From Axinella damicornis (Eukaryota > Porifera > Demospongiae > Axinellida > Axinellidae), in NCBI GenBank assembly GCA_963931865.1, contig OZ007505.1, forward strand, positions 6,588,653 through 6,652,652: a DNA stretch of 64,000 bases, given 5' to 3'. The position numbers and the translations under genes are program-made. Each line of letters starts with the position of its first letter. The stretch's first letter is position 1. Positions 1 through 13,100 of the stretch are shown piece after piece. The notes below the pieces were generated by a model. The model was not told the DNA's origin. It worked only from the letters and a program-made list of their open reading frames with translations, and ran no database searches.

Positions 1-2
1 TT

Positions 3-1643
3 ATCTCTAAAGGTCCATCCTTAAGAGAGCAAAACAATATTCATTGGCAACTTAATTACGAAATATGCACTGATGCAGTAAAGGAGTACAAACGTAAATG
101 GGCCAATAAAGAAGGTGTTGATAAAAATTTACTTAATGAGTGGGAGGGCACAGTACTTTCTCTTTTGAAGAAGAGAATTGATAAACTTAAAGGTAAATAT
201 GGTCATAGGGTGAAGGTCAAGCAAATTCTTAGAGATAGGGTTCATTTACAGTATTTGAAGGACTTTCAGGATAGGTATGTGCTGGTACCAGCAGACAAAG
301 CAGGCAACAATGTTATCATAATCTGTAAAGCGTATTATACAGAGGTTATATGTAAGGAACTCACAACTAAGCAAGGAAAGCCACAAACCTACCATGAATG
401 TAGTTTATCTTCAAGTGATATAATACGAAAGCATTTGGATTTTATGAAAGCAGAGCGTTTACAGGTTCCTTTAAGCATGCATCAACTTCCTTCATTTTAC
501 TGGTTGCCTAAGCTGCATAAGGATCCCTATGGTAACAGGTTTATAGCGGCTTCCAATGCTTGTACTACAAAGCCTCTTTCCCAGTTACTTACGGCATGTT
601 TGACTTCAGTTTGAATCATTATCAGGAGTATTGTAAAGGGATTTTTAATAACAGTAATGTCAACAGTTTTTGGGTAATAAATAACTCAATTGATGTTTTG
701 AAGATAATTAGTAACATAAATAATAGTGGACGGGTAGAATGTTTTGATAGCTATGATTTTTCTACTTTGTATACTAGTATCCCACACCAGTTGTTGAAAG
801 ACAGTTTAAAGGGGTTAATAATGGAAGCATTTTTGAAAAGGGGTGCTACTTATTTAGTTGAAAGGCGAGGTCGGGCTTATTGGTCCACACAGAAAGGTAA
901 GTTTGGTATTTCCGTTACAGAGAGTCAGCTTGTACAATATGTAGAGTACTTAATAGACAATAGATTTATACAAGTGAGTGATAGGGTATATAAACAGGTA
1001 GTAGGAATTCCCATGGGTACAGATTGTGCTCCTTTACTGGCAAATCTCTTTCTTTTTCGTTATGAGTACAAGTTTATTAAGGAAACCCTACGAAATAATC
1101 CTTACAAAGCAAGAAAATTTAACTTCACAGTTCGATACATAGATGATCTTCTTACCATTAATAATCCCTTCTTTGATGCTGAAATACCCTAAAGAGCTCA
1201 AACTTAAGAAGACAACTGAAGCCTTCAATAAGCTTTCGTATTTAGATATTGCGATTGAGATTGAGGATGGCAGCTTTAGAACAGATGTATATGATAAAAG
1301 AGATGGTTTTGGCTTTCACATAGTTAATTTTCCAAACCTTAGTAGTAACATTCCACTCTCACCAGCTTACGGAATATACATATCCCAATTAGTAAGAATA
1401 GCTAGAATATGTGATAGTTCTCAGAGGTTTAACGCAAGGAACAAGCTTCTTACACATAGACTTTTACAGCAAGGGTTTGAATACCATAGACTTTGCATGA
1501 CTTTCAAGAAGTTTTGTAGTAGGTATCCAAGATTGTTTCAGAAGTTTCACAGTAGCATTAAAAGTCTGATAATAGAAGGCATACAACTACCAGTAATTGC
1601 TAGGAATGGACTTACTAGGCACATAACTTTACTTCAAAGGTAG
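3..1643 (+). pseudogene. Broken retroelement reverse transcriptase (Penelope-like or related)
   Basis: A reverse transcriptase open from the left edge (codon phase starting at base 3) and spread over at least two frames. The first part runs to a stop at 612-614. The second frame covers the palm from about 611 to 1192. The third returns to the first frame and ends at 1643. Visible motifs are PKLHK near 514, motif A around YDFSTLYTSIP (751-783), motif B GIPMGTDCAP (1006-1035) and the catalytic YIDD (1136-1147), so the active site is intact although the frame is not. No GIY-YIG endonuclease is visible after the RT. The motif style (PKLHK, PMGTxCAP, YIDD) fits Penelope-like or related cellular retroelement RTs. 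The exact clade is uncertain. It lies on the same strand as MCTP, probably within an MCTP intron. Two frameshifts make it an inactive copy. Confidence 0.8.
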
Positions 1644-2053
1644 TCCTCTAATTATACATTGAAGAAAAATTTTCTTGTCATCCATAACAACCTAGTTACA
1701 TAGCAACAAGTTTACAGCTTGTTTTTGAATTGTTTGGGCAGCTGTTTTGTAGTGAACTCAAGAACAATGAAGCTGGATGACGAAAAGGACTGAATACAGC
1801 CTTCTTTTGACGATGAAAGGAGGTTTGCTAAATCAAATTATTGCTGGATGGGTAGGGAGAGTTGGCATGCCATCAAAAAGCTTTTAAACCTACCATTCCT
1901 GATTCTCAAGGTCAGGTATCCAGCAATAAAAAATAAGTTAATGGTTTCTTTTGTTACGGGGTGGTTATAGTAATGAATTCAAATGTGCAGTAAAGTAAAG
2001 TGCATATGCCAATAAACTATAGTCCTCTTGTAAGGGATTTATTCAGCATTTAG
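1644..2053. other. Non-coding stretch, probable MCTP intron and retroelement 3' flank
   Basis: No credible coding region. It probably holds the 3' untranslated end of the retroelement and the end of an MCTP intron, closing with an acceptor AG just before 2054. Confidence 0.5.
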
Positions 2054-2709
2054 CCGTCTCAACTCTGTTATGCTTCATCCAGTTGAGCGAGCTGAGGGCC
2101 TGCCCAGTTTGGATACCTGTGCTATTGTGGAAGTGGGCAATGCAGCCGTACGGACCCAGACAGTGTACAAGACTGCCAACCCTGTGTGGAATAAGATATT
2201 CTGTTTGTGAGTGATGTAACGGTATCTCACCGAATGCACACATGCACCAGTCATTTCACTGAACTGGCTCCGTAGATTTGGAATTTTCAATATTTTGTCA
2301 CATGACAAAAATTGAAAACAAAAATATATATTTACAGTCGAATAATAACAACAACGAATTCATGTGTAGAAAGCGGCGAAAACTACAAAATAATATTATA
2401 ACACGCCAAAACAAATTTCAGCATGAAAATTTCCCGTTCTACAGTACAGGGTACTAAGAATACGGATTATGTAAGTATAGATGTTATAATAATTTCACAG
2501 TAACATGTAAGTAATAGTATTATGTGTAAGTACGTTTGTCAGATGTTGTATGGTGTTTCACAGTAATGTTAAGGATGTTCATGATGATTTGGAGGTGATG
2601 GTGTACAGTGAAGTCAAGAAAAAGGCAGGATTGATTGGGAAGATCAAAGTCCCCTTGCTCAGAGTAAGTTGCAGATAACCTGCTCATTCATATCCTCAAA
2701 CTCATGCAG

Positions 2710-2748
<39 letters not shown>

Positions 2749-3243
2749 ATGTCTACTTCCCCTTCCCCTCCACATGCACACATGCAGTTGGAGAATGGTG
2801 TATCTAAGGTGTACGTGTTGAAGGACAGGCATTGCCTGCAGAGTGCAAAGGGTGTTGTGTTCCTGGAGTGTGAGCTGGTGTACAACCCTGTGCGTGCATG
2901 TATTCGCACCATCAACCCTCGTGAGACCAAGCTGTTGGATGAGGAGCAGAAATTCAAGAGGAAGGTCTGTTGATCTCTTCCTCTCCCTCCCCACATGTAC
3001 ACACTAGTGTGTTGTTTGTCACCATTAGGTGCTGATGAATAACATCAGGCGAGTTATAAGCTTGATCCGCACCCTCGGGGATGCCTGGGAGTTCATCAAG
3101 AGCCTCTGGTCCTGGGAGAGCAAGGCTAAGAGCACAGCTGCCTTCATTGTGAGTTTTCATGGTCTCTCCCCCTCATACTATCATCCCAATGGCCACCCTC
3201 AGACTCGCCCCCTTACCCTCTCCTCCCTCCCTTTCACACTGTT

Positions 3244-3281
<38 letters not shown>

Positions 3282-5321
3282 ATGCTGTCCTGAATCTGTT
3301 ATCTACCTCACACTGTCGGGATTGGTTGATTGACTGGTTGTTATACTGGCCGACTGATTTTCCCTCAGATCTTCCTCATTGTGTGTCTGTTTGGTGAGCT
3401 GTGGATGTTCTTTGTGGTCGGGGCGTTCATCTTCCTCAACCAGTACCTGGTGGTGTACATCCGGGGGAAGCACGACTGGCAGATCAGCCAGCGGAGAGCA
3501 CTCTCCGTCCATTCCTTTGAGGAATCCCAGGAAGACCTCTCTGATGTGAGCCACGCATGTACCCACACAGAGACACTACTAAGGTGTGCCTAGCCTCATT
3601 CCCAGGCCTCCACCCAGATTTTATCTCGCAGCCGTGGAAACAATTAAAGGCTAGGTGTTTCCCCTGTACGATGTTTCCTCCTCATGTTGACATGTTGGTA
3701 CCATGCCCATGGTTTATATCTTGGAACAGTAGGTATGGCATCTGTGCTTGCTCCATGAAACCATGCTCCTTCCTGCAGCTCTCCGACTTCACTGACTTCG
3801 AGGATGAAATGGACTCCAAGGTACACATGCACCGACACACGCTAGAGGCATGTAATTCAGGGAGAACTGCAGTCAAGAGCACATGATGACATCATTGTCA
3901 TTGCTCTACCGCAATAACAATGATGTCATTATGTGTTCTTGCTGTAGCAGATGATGGACTAGATTTCAGTGCAACACCGAAAGCATCCACTTAGTGCAAT
4001 CCCATTTTCATCATGATTCCTGTCCTTTAGCATTCAGTCACTAACTGGGTAGAAGGTATTCAATCAAACTCCACCCTCGAATTGTAGCTGTGTCCCTGGA
4101 AGTGCTGAATGAAATATATATAGATACTAGCCTTGAATGGTATCCACAGCTCATGCATCTTCGAGTACAGTAGTACATACCGTCTAACAGTGAAGTAGAA
4201 ACAAATAGCCAGCTAGCTAGCTGACAGTCATGCAGTCAAGAATAACTAACAGTCAACCCTTTCATATGTCAAAAAAATCAGCCGCGTAATCCAGCCAGCA
4301 ATGAAACACTTTGCTGCCTCGATTGGTCATTCTGATGTAGGACCAATTATTGCTCAACTGGCCTTTCAAGCCAAAAAGATTTGCCAAACACCGCCCTCAG
4401 TAGCCACACACAAAATTTTTGCGTGATGCAATAATTAGTAGCCACGTCTTATAGATGAAATATAGTAGTACAAACTGAGACTTGCAGGTATGTAGTTGTC
4501 TAACCTTTGACCTTCTTCTATCTCCATAGCAACAAGACACACGGAAGAGTCTTCGTGAGAAGTTCCGGCAAATACAGGAGGTGCTGGTCATTGTACAGAC
4601 CGTTCTCGGCTTTCTGGCAGACCTTGGAGAGCGAGTGAAAAAGTAGGTACCGTGTTGTCTGTACTGTCCTAAGGAAGAGGAATGTCTAAGATGGAAATTT
4701 ATATTCGCTGCTTATTAGGAAGGTGTTGTAGCCTCATACCCAAGCTCCTCCCTCTCGTGATGTGCATGCCCAGGTCTTTCAAAGTGACCAATAACAGCGG
4801 TAGAGTGCATGAGAGGGGCCTGGGAACAAGGCTAGTATTGTAGTTTTGTTCTTTTATCCTGCACTGTCTGTTCGATTCCTGTTCAGCCTGTTTAACTGGA
4901 GTGTACCATTCCTCTGCTGGATGGCTGTTACCATCTTCCTGCTTACCTCCTTCCTCTTCTATTATGTGCCACTCAGATATGTCATCTTGGTGTGGGGTAA
5001 GAATGAACCAGCCTCTCTTACACTGTTTGTATGTTAGTTGCGGTACAAATAATGTCACATGACTTGCCACACCTCCTCTACAGGAATCAACAAGTTCACC
5101 AAGCGGTTACGTAAGCCCAACTTTATTGAGAACAATGAGCTACTGGATTTCCTGTCACGATCTCCTACAGACAGACAACTGGTAAGTGATCCTCCCATCT
5201 CCTTTCCTCCTCCCTCCCTCCCTCCCTCCCTCCCTCCTTCACTCCCTCCCTCAATCCTCCGCTCCCTCCCCGTCTCTCCTACTCCTCTCCCTCTCTCCTC
5301 TCTCAACCATGCCTTCCCTCC

Positions 5322-5365
<44 letters not shown>

Positions 5366-5600
5366 TTCCGAATCCACTACTTGTAATGTCTCAGTGGCAT
5401 TAGGAGAACATTCCACATGATAAATGTAATCAGTTGTGCAAGTCCATGTGACCACAAGCCATGACTGGCTCCCAAGTCATTGAAGTGGAGCAGTTTCGGT
5501 AATCATACCTAGATGTCTTGTATCCCCTCAGCTTGAGTGGCATGAACCATACTCAAGATCAGGAAGTACTATCAAGAAACACAAGAAGAAGAGACGCTAG
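2054..5600 (+). CDS. MCTP: Multiple C2 and transmembrane domain-containing protein (MCTP), 3' exons
   Basis: C-terminal part of an MCTP, a Ca2+-binding C2-domain protein anchored in ER/endosomal membranes. Ten exons are visible: 2054-2206, 2564-2663, 2788-2964, 3029-3148, 3369-3545, 3779-3820, 4530-4642, 4887-4996, 5084-5181, 5532-5600 (stop TAG). They encode the last C2 domain ([20 protein letters not shown], then [14 protein letters not shown]), the linker containing [12 protein letters not shown], a first hydrophobic hairpin ([20 protein letters not shown]) and a second one ([20 protein letters not shown]) followed by [10 protein letters not shown]. The tail [20 protein letters not shown] and a Lys/Arg-rich end are typical of the family. 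Phases join without conflict. Upstream C2 domains must lie left of the window, so the start is missing. Human has two paralogues; I cannot say which one this matches. Introns hold long poly-C runs (2713-2748, 3245-3281, 5323-5365). Confidence 0.93.
2713..2749. repeat. Long poly-C/poly-G tracts (representative; others listed)
   Basis: Pure C runs on the plus strand at 2713-2748, 3245-3281, 5323-5365, 21279-21316, 30937-30952, 50760-50785, 51461-51481, 51571-51600 and 56468-56501. G runs at 14688-14711, 21626-21647 and 53225-53239. Most lie in introns or intergenic DNA; none falls in an assigned exon. Exact lengths may be affected by sequencing. Confidence 0.9.
4729..4834. mobile_element. Palindromic MITE (TAGCCTCG family) in MCTP intron
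   Basis: Starts TAGCCTCATACCCAAGC and ends with GCCTGGGAACAAGGCTA, the inverted terminal sequences of the dispersed family described in the findings. The interior is unrelated filler. A lone end of the same family occurs at 3592-3640. Confidence 0.75.
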
Positions 5601-6095
5601 CGACATCCAACTACCACCACTGACATGCCGTGTTCATCACGGTATTTTCACAGTGATTCTGTGGCGTGTTTGTCAGTGTGCATCATAGTGATCCTGTGGC
5701 GTGTTTGTCAGTGTGCATCACAGTGATCCTGTGGCGTGTTTGTCAGTGTGCATCACAGTGATCCTGTGGTGTGTTTGTCAGTGTGCATCAAAGTGATCCT
5801 GTGGTGTGTTTGTCAGTGTGCATCACAGTGATCCTGTGGTGTTTGTCCTGTGGTTTTTGTCAATGTGCATCACAGTGATCCTGTGGTGTTTGTCAGTGTG
5901 CATCACAGTGATCCTGTGGTGTGTTATTGATCCTGTGGTGTGTTTGTGATCCTGTGGTGTTTGTCAGTGTGCATCACAGTTATCACACTATAATCCAATT
6001 CTGTGCCACTGAAATATATATTTTTTTAAACGAAATATCATGTTTGATGTAATATATGACATTGTATATGTAACTGTCTTACTCCATCAAAATTT
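5601..6095. repeat. 35-bp minisatellite between MCTP and IQCH 3' ends
   Basis: Between the two converging stop codons. From about 5635 to 5985 there are roughly nine to ten copies or partial copies of a 35-bp unit containing GATCCTGTGGTGTGTTTGTC and CAGTGTGCATCACA. The last copies are shortened. It probably lies in the 3' UTR or cleavage region of MCTP. The AT-rich patch at 6010-6045 is the only obvious candidate for a 3' end signal. Confidence 0.9.
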
Positions 6096-9000
6096 TCAGC
6101 TGTCATTGTCTTGCTGGTTGGCGAGTGTGAGCTTCATGATGGAGTTTAACTCCTCACAAGCTGCCTGCGTGTGTGTGAGGAGAGAAACAGTGTGTGAGAG
6201 AAGGTTAGTGTTTGCATGGAATAGTGTTCAGTTAACTAGAACCAAAACTAAAATGTGTATTCATTGTAGTAATAACTACTGATAAATTAACATGGTCTTG
6301 GTCTGCTGGTAAACACAGTCTAAGTCTGTTAATAAACTACTGGTAAACACAGTCTCAGTCTGAAAGTCACCCCAAAGGCTAAGACTACAAGTTATTAAGT
6401 CTTCTGAGAAATCTCTACCCTACCCTAAACTGCTACATGCACTCTAAACAGTACTATAATATGGAAAGTGTGTACGCATGTGTGGTGGGTTGGTTCATGC
6501 GAGCTTTGCCTGGAAGTTGGAATGGCCCTGCATGTGTGGTGTGGAGATCTCCTGATGGATGGTGGCCAGGTTGGAAGAGCAGCTGCTGAGGGCCTTCATC
6601 AGTCCATCCTGCAGACAGCTATTACACGTGGGAAGAATAGTGGGGGCTAGCTAGATGAACGCTCCATCGGTGACATTGACATTTCATGCATATAATAATG
6701 CCCACGGCTGAGCATGTAGCAGTGTTAGCTTAGCATACAAGGTTGAGCATAGTTCACCAATGTGAGCTACTTGCTTCTTACAATTTATCTTCAGTAGATC
6801 AACTTACATCATGCCAAGGTGCTCCCTGCTCTGACCATCGACCAGAGTGAACAGTGTCCCAACCCTCTCCTAGGAATTAGAGAATGTGTGTCATTGCATG
6901 ACAGGATACACACCCATCACTTAATGGAATCTCCCCACAAAATAGTTGTTGCTATGGAAATGAAATATTTTCAGACTATCCTCTTTGCCAAATTTAAAGG
7001 AAATGTATGAAGTATGAAATCCATCGGCTTTGTGGTTCATTCCACATGTAAAGGAATGGCCTGAAACACCCCGTCTAGTGTGAATGAGACGTGTCTACTG
7101 AAAGAGTGTATCACAACATGATGTCATACTCAAACCCCGATCGCCCTGCGAAGAGGGTCTGGTGACAGCCTGGTGACAGCACACGGTGCCAAAGAGTGTG
7201 ACCATGATGGCGTACTCAGGATACCGAGGAAAGCAGAGAGAAGGGGAGTAGTTATTCTATGGAAGGTAGCATTCCACTTTGCATAGTTGTGGGTTATGTC
7301 TGCTTCACTGACATGTAAAACTTCACTGACATGTAAAACTTCACTGACATGTAAAACTTCACTGACATGTAAAACTGCAAAGCAATTTATTGAAATAATT
7401 TGGCTGCGATTGCCCATCCCATCCCATATTCCAGACATCCATGTCTTAGCACCAAGCAGAGTATTGTCACAAGACCCTTTTTTGTGGGGCGATCATGGTC
7501 TGGGAACAAGAATAATCACAATACCCCCATCTACATAGTCAAGAGCGCCATCATTGTTTTTTCACGGTGTGAAAAAAAATCATGCGCTCTTTACATAGTA
7601 TCTGACATCATGTAACGTAGCACTGCGTACTGGCAGAAACTAACTAAACCTATTCATAGTTTGTGAGCGGCTAGGGATCAGAGCGGAAGAGGGGGATGGG
7701 GGATTGATGGAGGTCAGACTGGCAGACCTCACCTTAGTGTCATATCCAATGTGATGTGCCCTGCACATCTGGAAGAACACGTGGTAGTGTACCACACTCA
7801 GGTTGGTGTGATGGAGGTGAGGGGAGAGGACAGCAAACCTCTCCTCTCCCTCTTCCTCCCCTGGGACCTGTAGTGTCCCACTCTCCCAGTCCATTCGAGC
7901 ACCAGTGACATAGCTCAGCAGCTGATGCAACGCAAGGTGGTCACTGTAGCCGAGGTCGAGATCCACTCCCCACAGCTCCTGGGCCAGCTGCAGGTGCGTA
8001 GTAGGAGATACGATAAGACAGCTATCTATCTATGTATTTGTCACTCTAGCAATCTATCTATCTATCTACCTATCTATCTATCCGCCTATCTACTTATCTA
8101 TCAATCTGTCTATCTATCCGTCTGTCTATCTACTTATCTGCCTATTTATGTCTGTCTGTCTCTGCCTATCTATCCATCCACCTACCTATCTGTATATCTA
8201 TCTATCTATCTATCTATCTATGTCTGTATGTATCTATCTGTCTATCTATGTTGTCACCCTTACTGTCTCGGGGTGTATGAAGGTGACGAAGTCCACAGAC
8301 AAGTGTCCAATGATCCCCCTGGACCTGCATGCAGACCCCACCCTCTCAGCCACCTGCTGCAGCTGGGCCGGGGAAACAGACGTCTGCGGTACCGACACAC
8401 CCCACACATGGTAGGGGCTTGAACAGATCTGGGAGTTGGGACAGGATCAGAGACAGTCAGGTTGGAAGGGCCTGTTGTGCACTGTCTACTGGCTAGAGTG
8501 GACTACCTGGTCCTGAGCAGAGAGGATGTTGACTGTCCCAGTGGGCTCAATAAAGATATCAACAGTGAGTGGGGTGACACTGTCCGATAGGGGACAACCT
8601 TCAATTATGCCTCCTGAATAAGTAGAAATAATTTTGCTAACCTATTGCATGATGATTTCATGACAATGTGGTGATGTCATAGTGGTGTCTAGTGGTGTGA
8701 TACTGATGTCATAGTAACAGCACAGTGGTGTCATAGTAATGTGATATTAGGGTGTCACAGTGATGTCACTGATGGTATGGTGGACTTTGCACTCACAACA
8801 CACGCAGTGATCGCTACCTTGGGAGAGGAACTGCTGCACAAAGTCACTCCATGTAGGGAAGAGCCCGGTGTTCACGGGTCTGGCATACTGGGAGAGGATG
8901 CCTGGGAGTTCCACCAGGATACGCTTCAACGCAGACTCCTAAGGGAGGGGCACATCCAGGAATATGCACGCAGTTGCATACTCCTCCAGTATAGACTTGT

Positions 9001-10072
9001 GGTACACATTCTGTCACTGATGACCAATCAAATGGCTGTATTCATCATTTAGACAGGAAGTGTAAGCCCCAAATTACAAGTTATTGTCTTAGCCGAATAT
9101 GATTATAGCAGGTATGAATGTAGCCTCGTTCCCAGTCTCCCCCCCTGGGAACGAGGCTAGTATGAATGGTGGTGGTCAGCTGTGTGACGTGCATAGACAC
9201 AAGTGAGTTCAGGCGAAAAATTTTCAAGTCGAAACACCCCTGGTTGATGATGATGCAATATACATGTCAACATGACAAACGTACAAGGTGATGATTTCTG
9301 CTTACCTGTGCCCACCTCTTGGTCCACTTCTGTCCATACCGCTGGCTCTCCCTCAGCACCCAGGAGTGGCACTGGAGGTGTGGGGTCACGTCACAGTAGG
9401 CTGGAGTGGGACATACGAGGGGAGAGAGGAACAGAGAGGGAACCATCAGCACACAGTACTTACTCACAAGTAAATCTTGTTCTAGAATCTGATGCTGTAC
9501 CTTCTGTCCCCACTCTCCACTCTCTAGTGTGGTTTTGGTTCATGACTATTACCTTTTATGGTGTACGTCAATCAAACTAAAATTGGAAACTAATGTTACC
9601 GTACTCAAGTCACCTAAAACGTATTTGAAATAGCCAGTTTTAGCCTTTGCCTTACAACTGTAACCATTGTAGGTTGGGGTCAGAGCCGGGATGACGCATG
9701 CGCAGTGGGAGTCGACATAGTAATGTAGTTGGCAGAATTATTCCACAAGGCTGCAGCTGCGCAAGTTCACAAAACTATAATCCTACATGCTATTTCCTAG
9801 TTGTCTGACAAAACAGTAGCTCGTTCCCAGGCGCCTCCCAAAGCTGGGTAGGAGCCTGGGAACGGGGCTAAGCAGGCTCATGATATACGTACCAAAACCA
9901 CTGCCCTGGACATGATCTGGTAGCTTGAAGAGCCACCTGGTCACGAGGAGGTGGTTGGCGATGAGGGAGGCGAGGCGCTCAAGGAATTGCTCCTCACTGA
10001 AGATGTCTCCCTCGCTGGGAGGAACCGACACCTGAATGAGGGGAGGGAGCATGTGTGGAAGGTGTGTGTGTG

Positions 10073-10162
<90 letters not shown>

Positions 10163-13100
10163 GTGTGTGTGGTGTAGATGTAGTGTGGTGTGCATGTGTG
10201 TGTGTGTGTGTGTGGAGGAGAGATGGAGTGTACTACATGTTCAGCGCATTCACATGTATGTTAGTGTTCTCACTTGTGCATCCGCAAAGATCCGTTTTGC
10301 TCCTGACTTGGTGGAGTACAGTTGGGCAATCTCTGGCTCTGGGCCAAGAACCGGCAGTCCTGCAGTACCACAGACAGTGTCAGGAACACACTCTTGCTAC
10401 CTTCAAACATAACCTCGTTCCCACACTCTCCCACACGTGAACAAAACAACTGTAAGTGACGAAAATCAGACAGGGGCCTGGGGACGAGGCTACTTCTAAC
10501 AATACTGAATTGTCACCTTAATCTGCATTAAGTTCAGTAAACACATGCAGTATCGCATCATGCGTCCACCTACCCAGCTTGTCAGCCACAGCAAGGTCAT
10601 CCTGTGAGACAACCCCGGGCATGATGTAGGTCTCCCTGCCTGTGATGAGGTGTCTGATGCGTTGCATGGTCCTCGGGCTGTACAGTAGGACGGAGGAGAG
10701 GGCCATGCGGTGACGGGAGAATGTCTCCACTCGTTCAGGAGTGACAAAGTGCACCCTCTCCATCGCCCCCTCTCCTCCCGGACCCATGGCCAGCAGCTTG
10801 CAGTAATACTCTCGCACCTCATCCTCCACTGGTACAGCAGAGATGTAGAGCACCTCCACATTTGGGTCTGTGGGAAGGGGGAATACGATGACTCCCAAAC
10901 AACAAGTGCAGACCCCAGGGTTGAGGATGCAGTTGGCACAAACTTTGAGGGCTTATCAGCATTGATCAGTGACCTACACCTCACACAAACATCATCATGA
11001 CCTACACCTCACGGGAGAACTAAGGGTACCATTCAAACAAGGCCCAATATTCTTCCCTCTCATTTATGCAATTTTCAAAAGCAGATAAGGGGGGCAGGTA
11101 GCAGTAGATGAAGTCCAGCCTTTTGAGGCATGAAGTAGCGAACAAATGTACGTAAGACAGATGAGTACTACCCCAAGGAAGAGGTGCTTCACCTACTTCG
11201 TCTCTAGCATGCAGAGGGCTACTCTGTACCTCTAACATCACATATTCTGGCCATTTGGAGGTTCTGTTTGATGTTGAAGTCTTCCAGACTTGCTCTGACG
11301 GGCTGAGGGTAGCCTACAAACAGAGAGAACAGGCAGGTTAGATATGTTGAGGAGAGAGAGAGAGGGAGAAAGGGAGGGCTAGAGCAGATGGAGAGAGACA
11401 GACAGAGAAATGAAGGAGGGATAGGAGGAGAGAGGGAACAGGCAAGTTAGGGATGAGGGAGAGAGGGAGAGGGAGGCAAACCTTGTGACGGGAGGTGGAC
11501 AATGACCCTCTTAGATTGTTTGATCTCACCCCACCTCCTCCGGAGATCCTGTAGTGCACAGTCCATCATTACTGCACACTCATCATTACTGCGCACTCCT
11601 ACACTACACACCATACTCACGCATCATCATCACTGCCCCCCATACACAGCACAGTTACTACGACAACATGCACTGAACACAAGCTGTACCCGTGCCCTGT
11701 GCTGGTGACTCTCCAGGTGTCTCCCTCGTCTCGCCTTCAGCTGCTCCCGCACTCGGTACATTTTGACGAACATCAACCACGACATGGTGATCACACCTTT
11801 GTGTGAGTGTGTGTAAGGGGAGGAGGAGAGGGGGAGGGGGAGGGAGGGGAGGAGGAGACAGGGGGAGGGAAGGAGTCTCACCAGGCAGCAACGTGGCAAG
11901 TAGTTACCACCCACTAACCTGTGGCCCACTTCTTCCTCCTGTGTTCCAAGTACTGTTGTCGCTTCACGTACATCCTGAAGGTGGCCTGGAGTAGAGGCGG
12001 CATGCAGCTGTGTCATCTTATGAGCAGCTCCCTGATACATGTGTTATGAGCAGCTCCCTGATACACGTCTTATTTATGTGCAGCTCCTTGATACACGTCT
12101 TAATTATGTGCAGCTCCTAACATCTTATGAGCAACTCCCTGATACACTGGCATCAAATGTGCTGCTCCCTGATATGATAACATGATGTGTGACAGTACCT
12201 GTATCTTGGTGGCCGCAGCATGGATCCCGCCTGCCCCCTTGTACCTCCGGCCCTGGGCAGGGGAACAAGTGTAGACCTTGCTCACATCGGCAGCGAGAAC
12301 TGTATCTCAGTACTGGATCAGGATCATGACCAACAGAGACAGCTGGGAGACCACTCACTAGCATTCCCAGCATCTGTGCTACGTCTTGACCATTGATAAG
12401 ACATTCCAACAAGTCCTGTGTTCATGGTGTGTGTATGTGTGAGGAGGGGCTAAGGATGTGTACACATGTTAGGTTTGTGCCCAGCTGTCCACCACACCTC
12501 TGCCGGTGGGCATGGACATCTGGGCACGAAACTATGCTTTCATAGGCATACCTGTCTTGTAGGCTTGATGCCCAGCTCATACTCTGAGGCTAATTCTGAT
12601 AGTCTGTATATTGAGGTGTGCAGTGTGTGTGTGTGTGTGCATGTGAGTGTGTGAGTGTGTTTTGTGTGCAAAGTGTCAAAGTGAGGGCAGCAGTTCATGT
12701 GGTGGAGTAGTCAGGAGCACCCTATATACACACAGCTCACCCATGGCTGTCTATCAGTACAACAGGTATGGCATAATTTCTGCATAGCTCCTCTACGCGG
12801 TGCAGCACAGCAAGGATGCTGAGGAGGAGAGGGAGTACATATATACGTACACATACATACATACACACACAATATTGTACATGCGTACATACATACGTAC
12901 AATACTACAGACTTACTTTTCCCAACTCTGCTGACAGTGTTTCTTGAAGTTCCTAAATTCCTGCACGTCAAACACACAGCACAACACTTGACATTAATGA
13001 ACCTCCCAACAAAATTGAGGTGTGTGGGCTCACATTGGTGGTGTCCACCACACTGCCGCCCTGAACCACGATCTTATAGTTGGTGGCTGGCTGCTCCTGG

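Noticed and set aside
3029..3397. Open frames with polyproline tracts near poly-C runs (also 5059-5403, 53667-54077)
   Set aside because: The proline or glycine stretches are translations of homopolymers or antisense of WASP proline codons; the real exons end before them.
9941..10440. Long open frames through the GT/CA tract on both strands
   Set aside because: They encode only Cys-Val or His-Thr repeats of the dinucleotide and lie in an IQCH intron.
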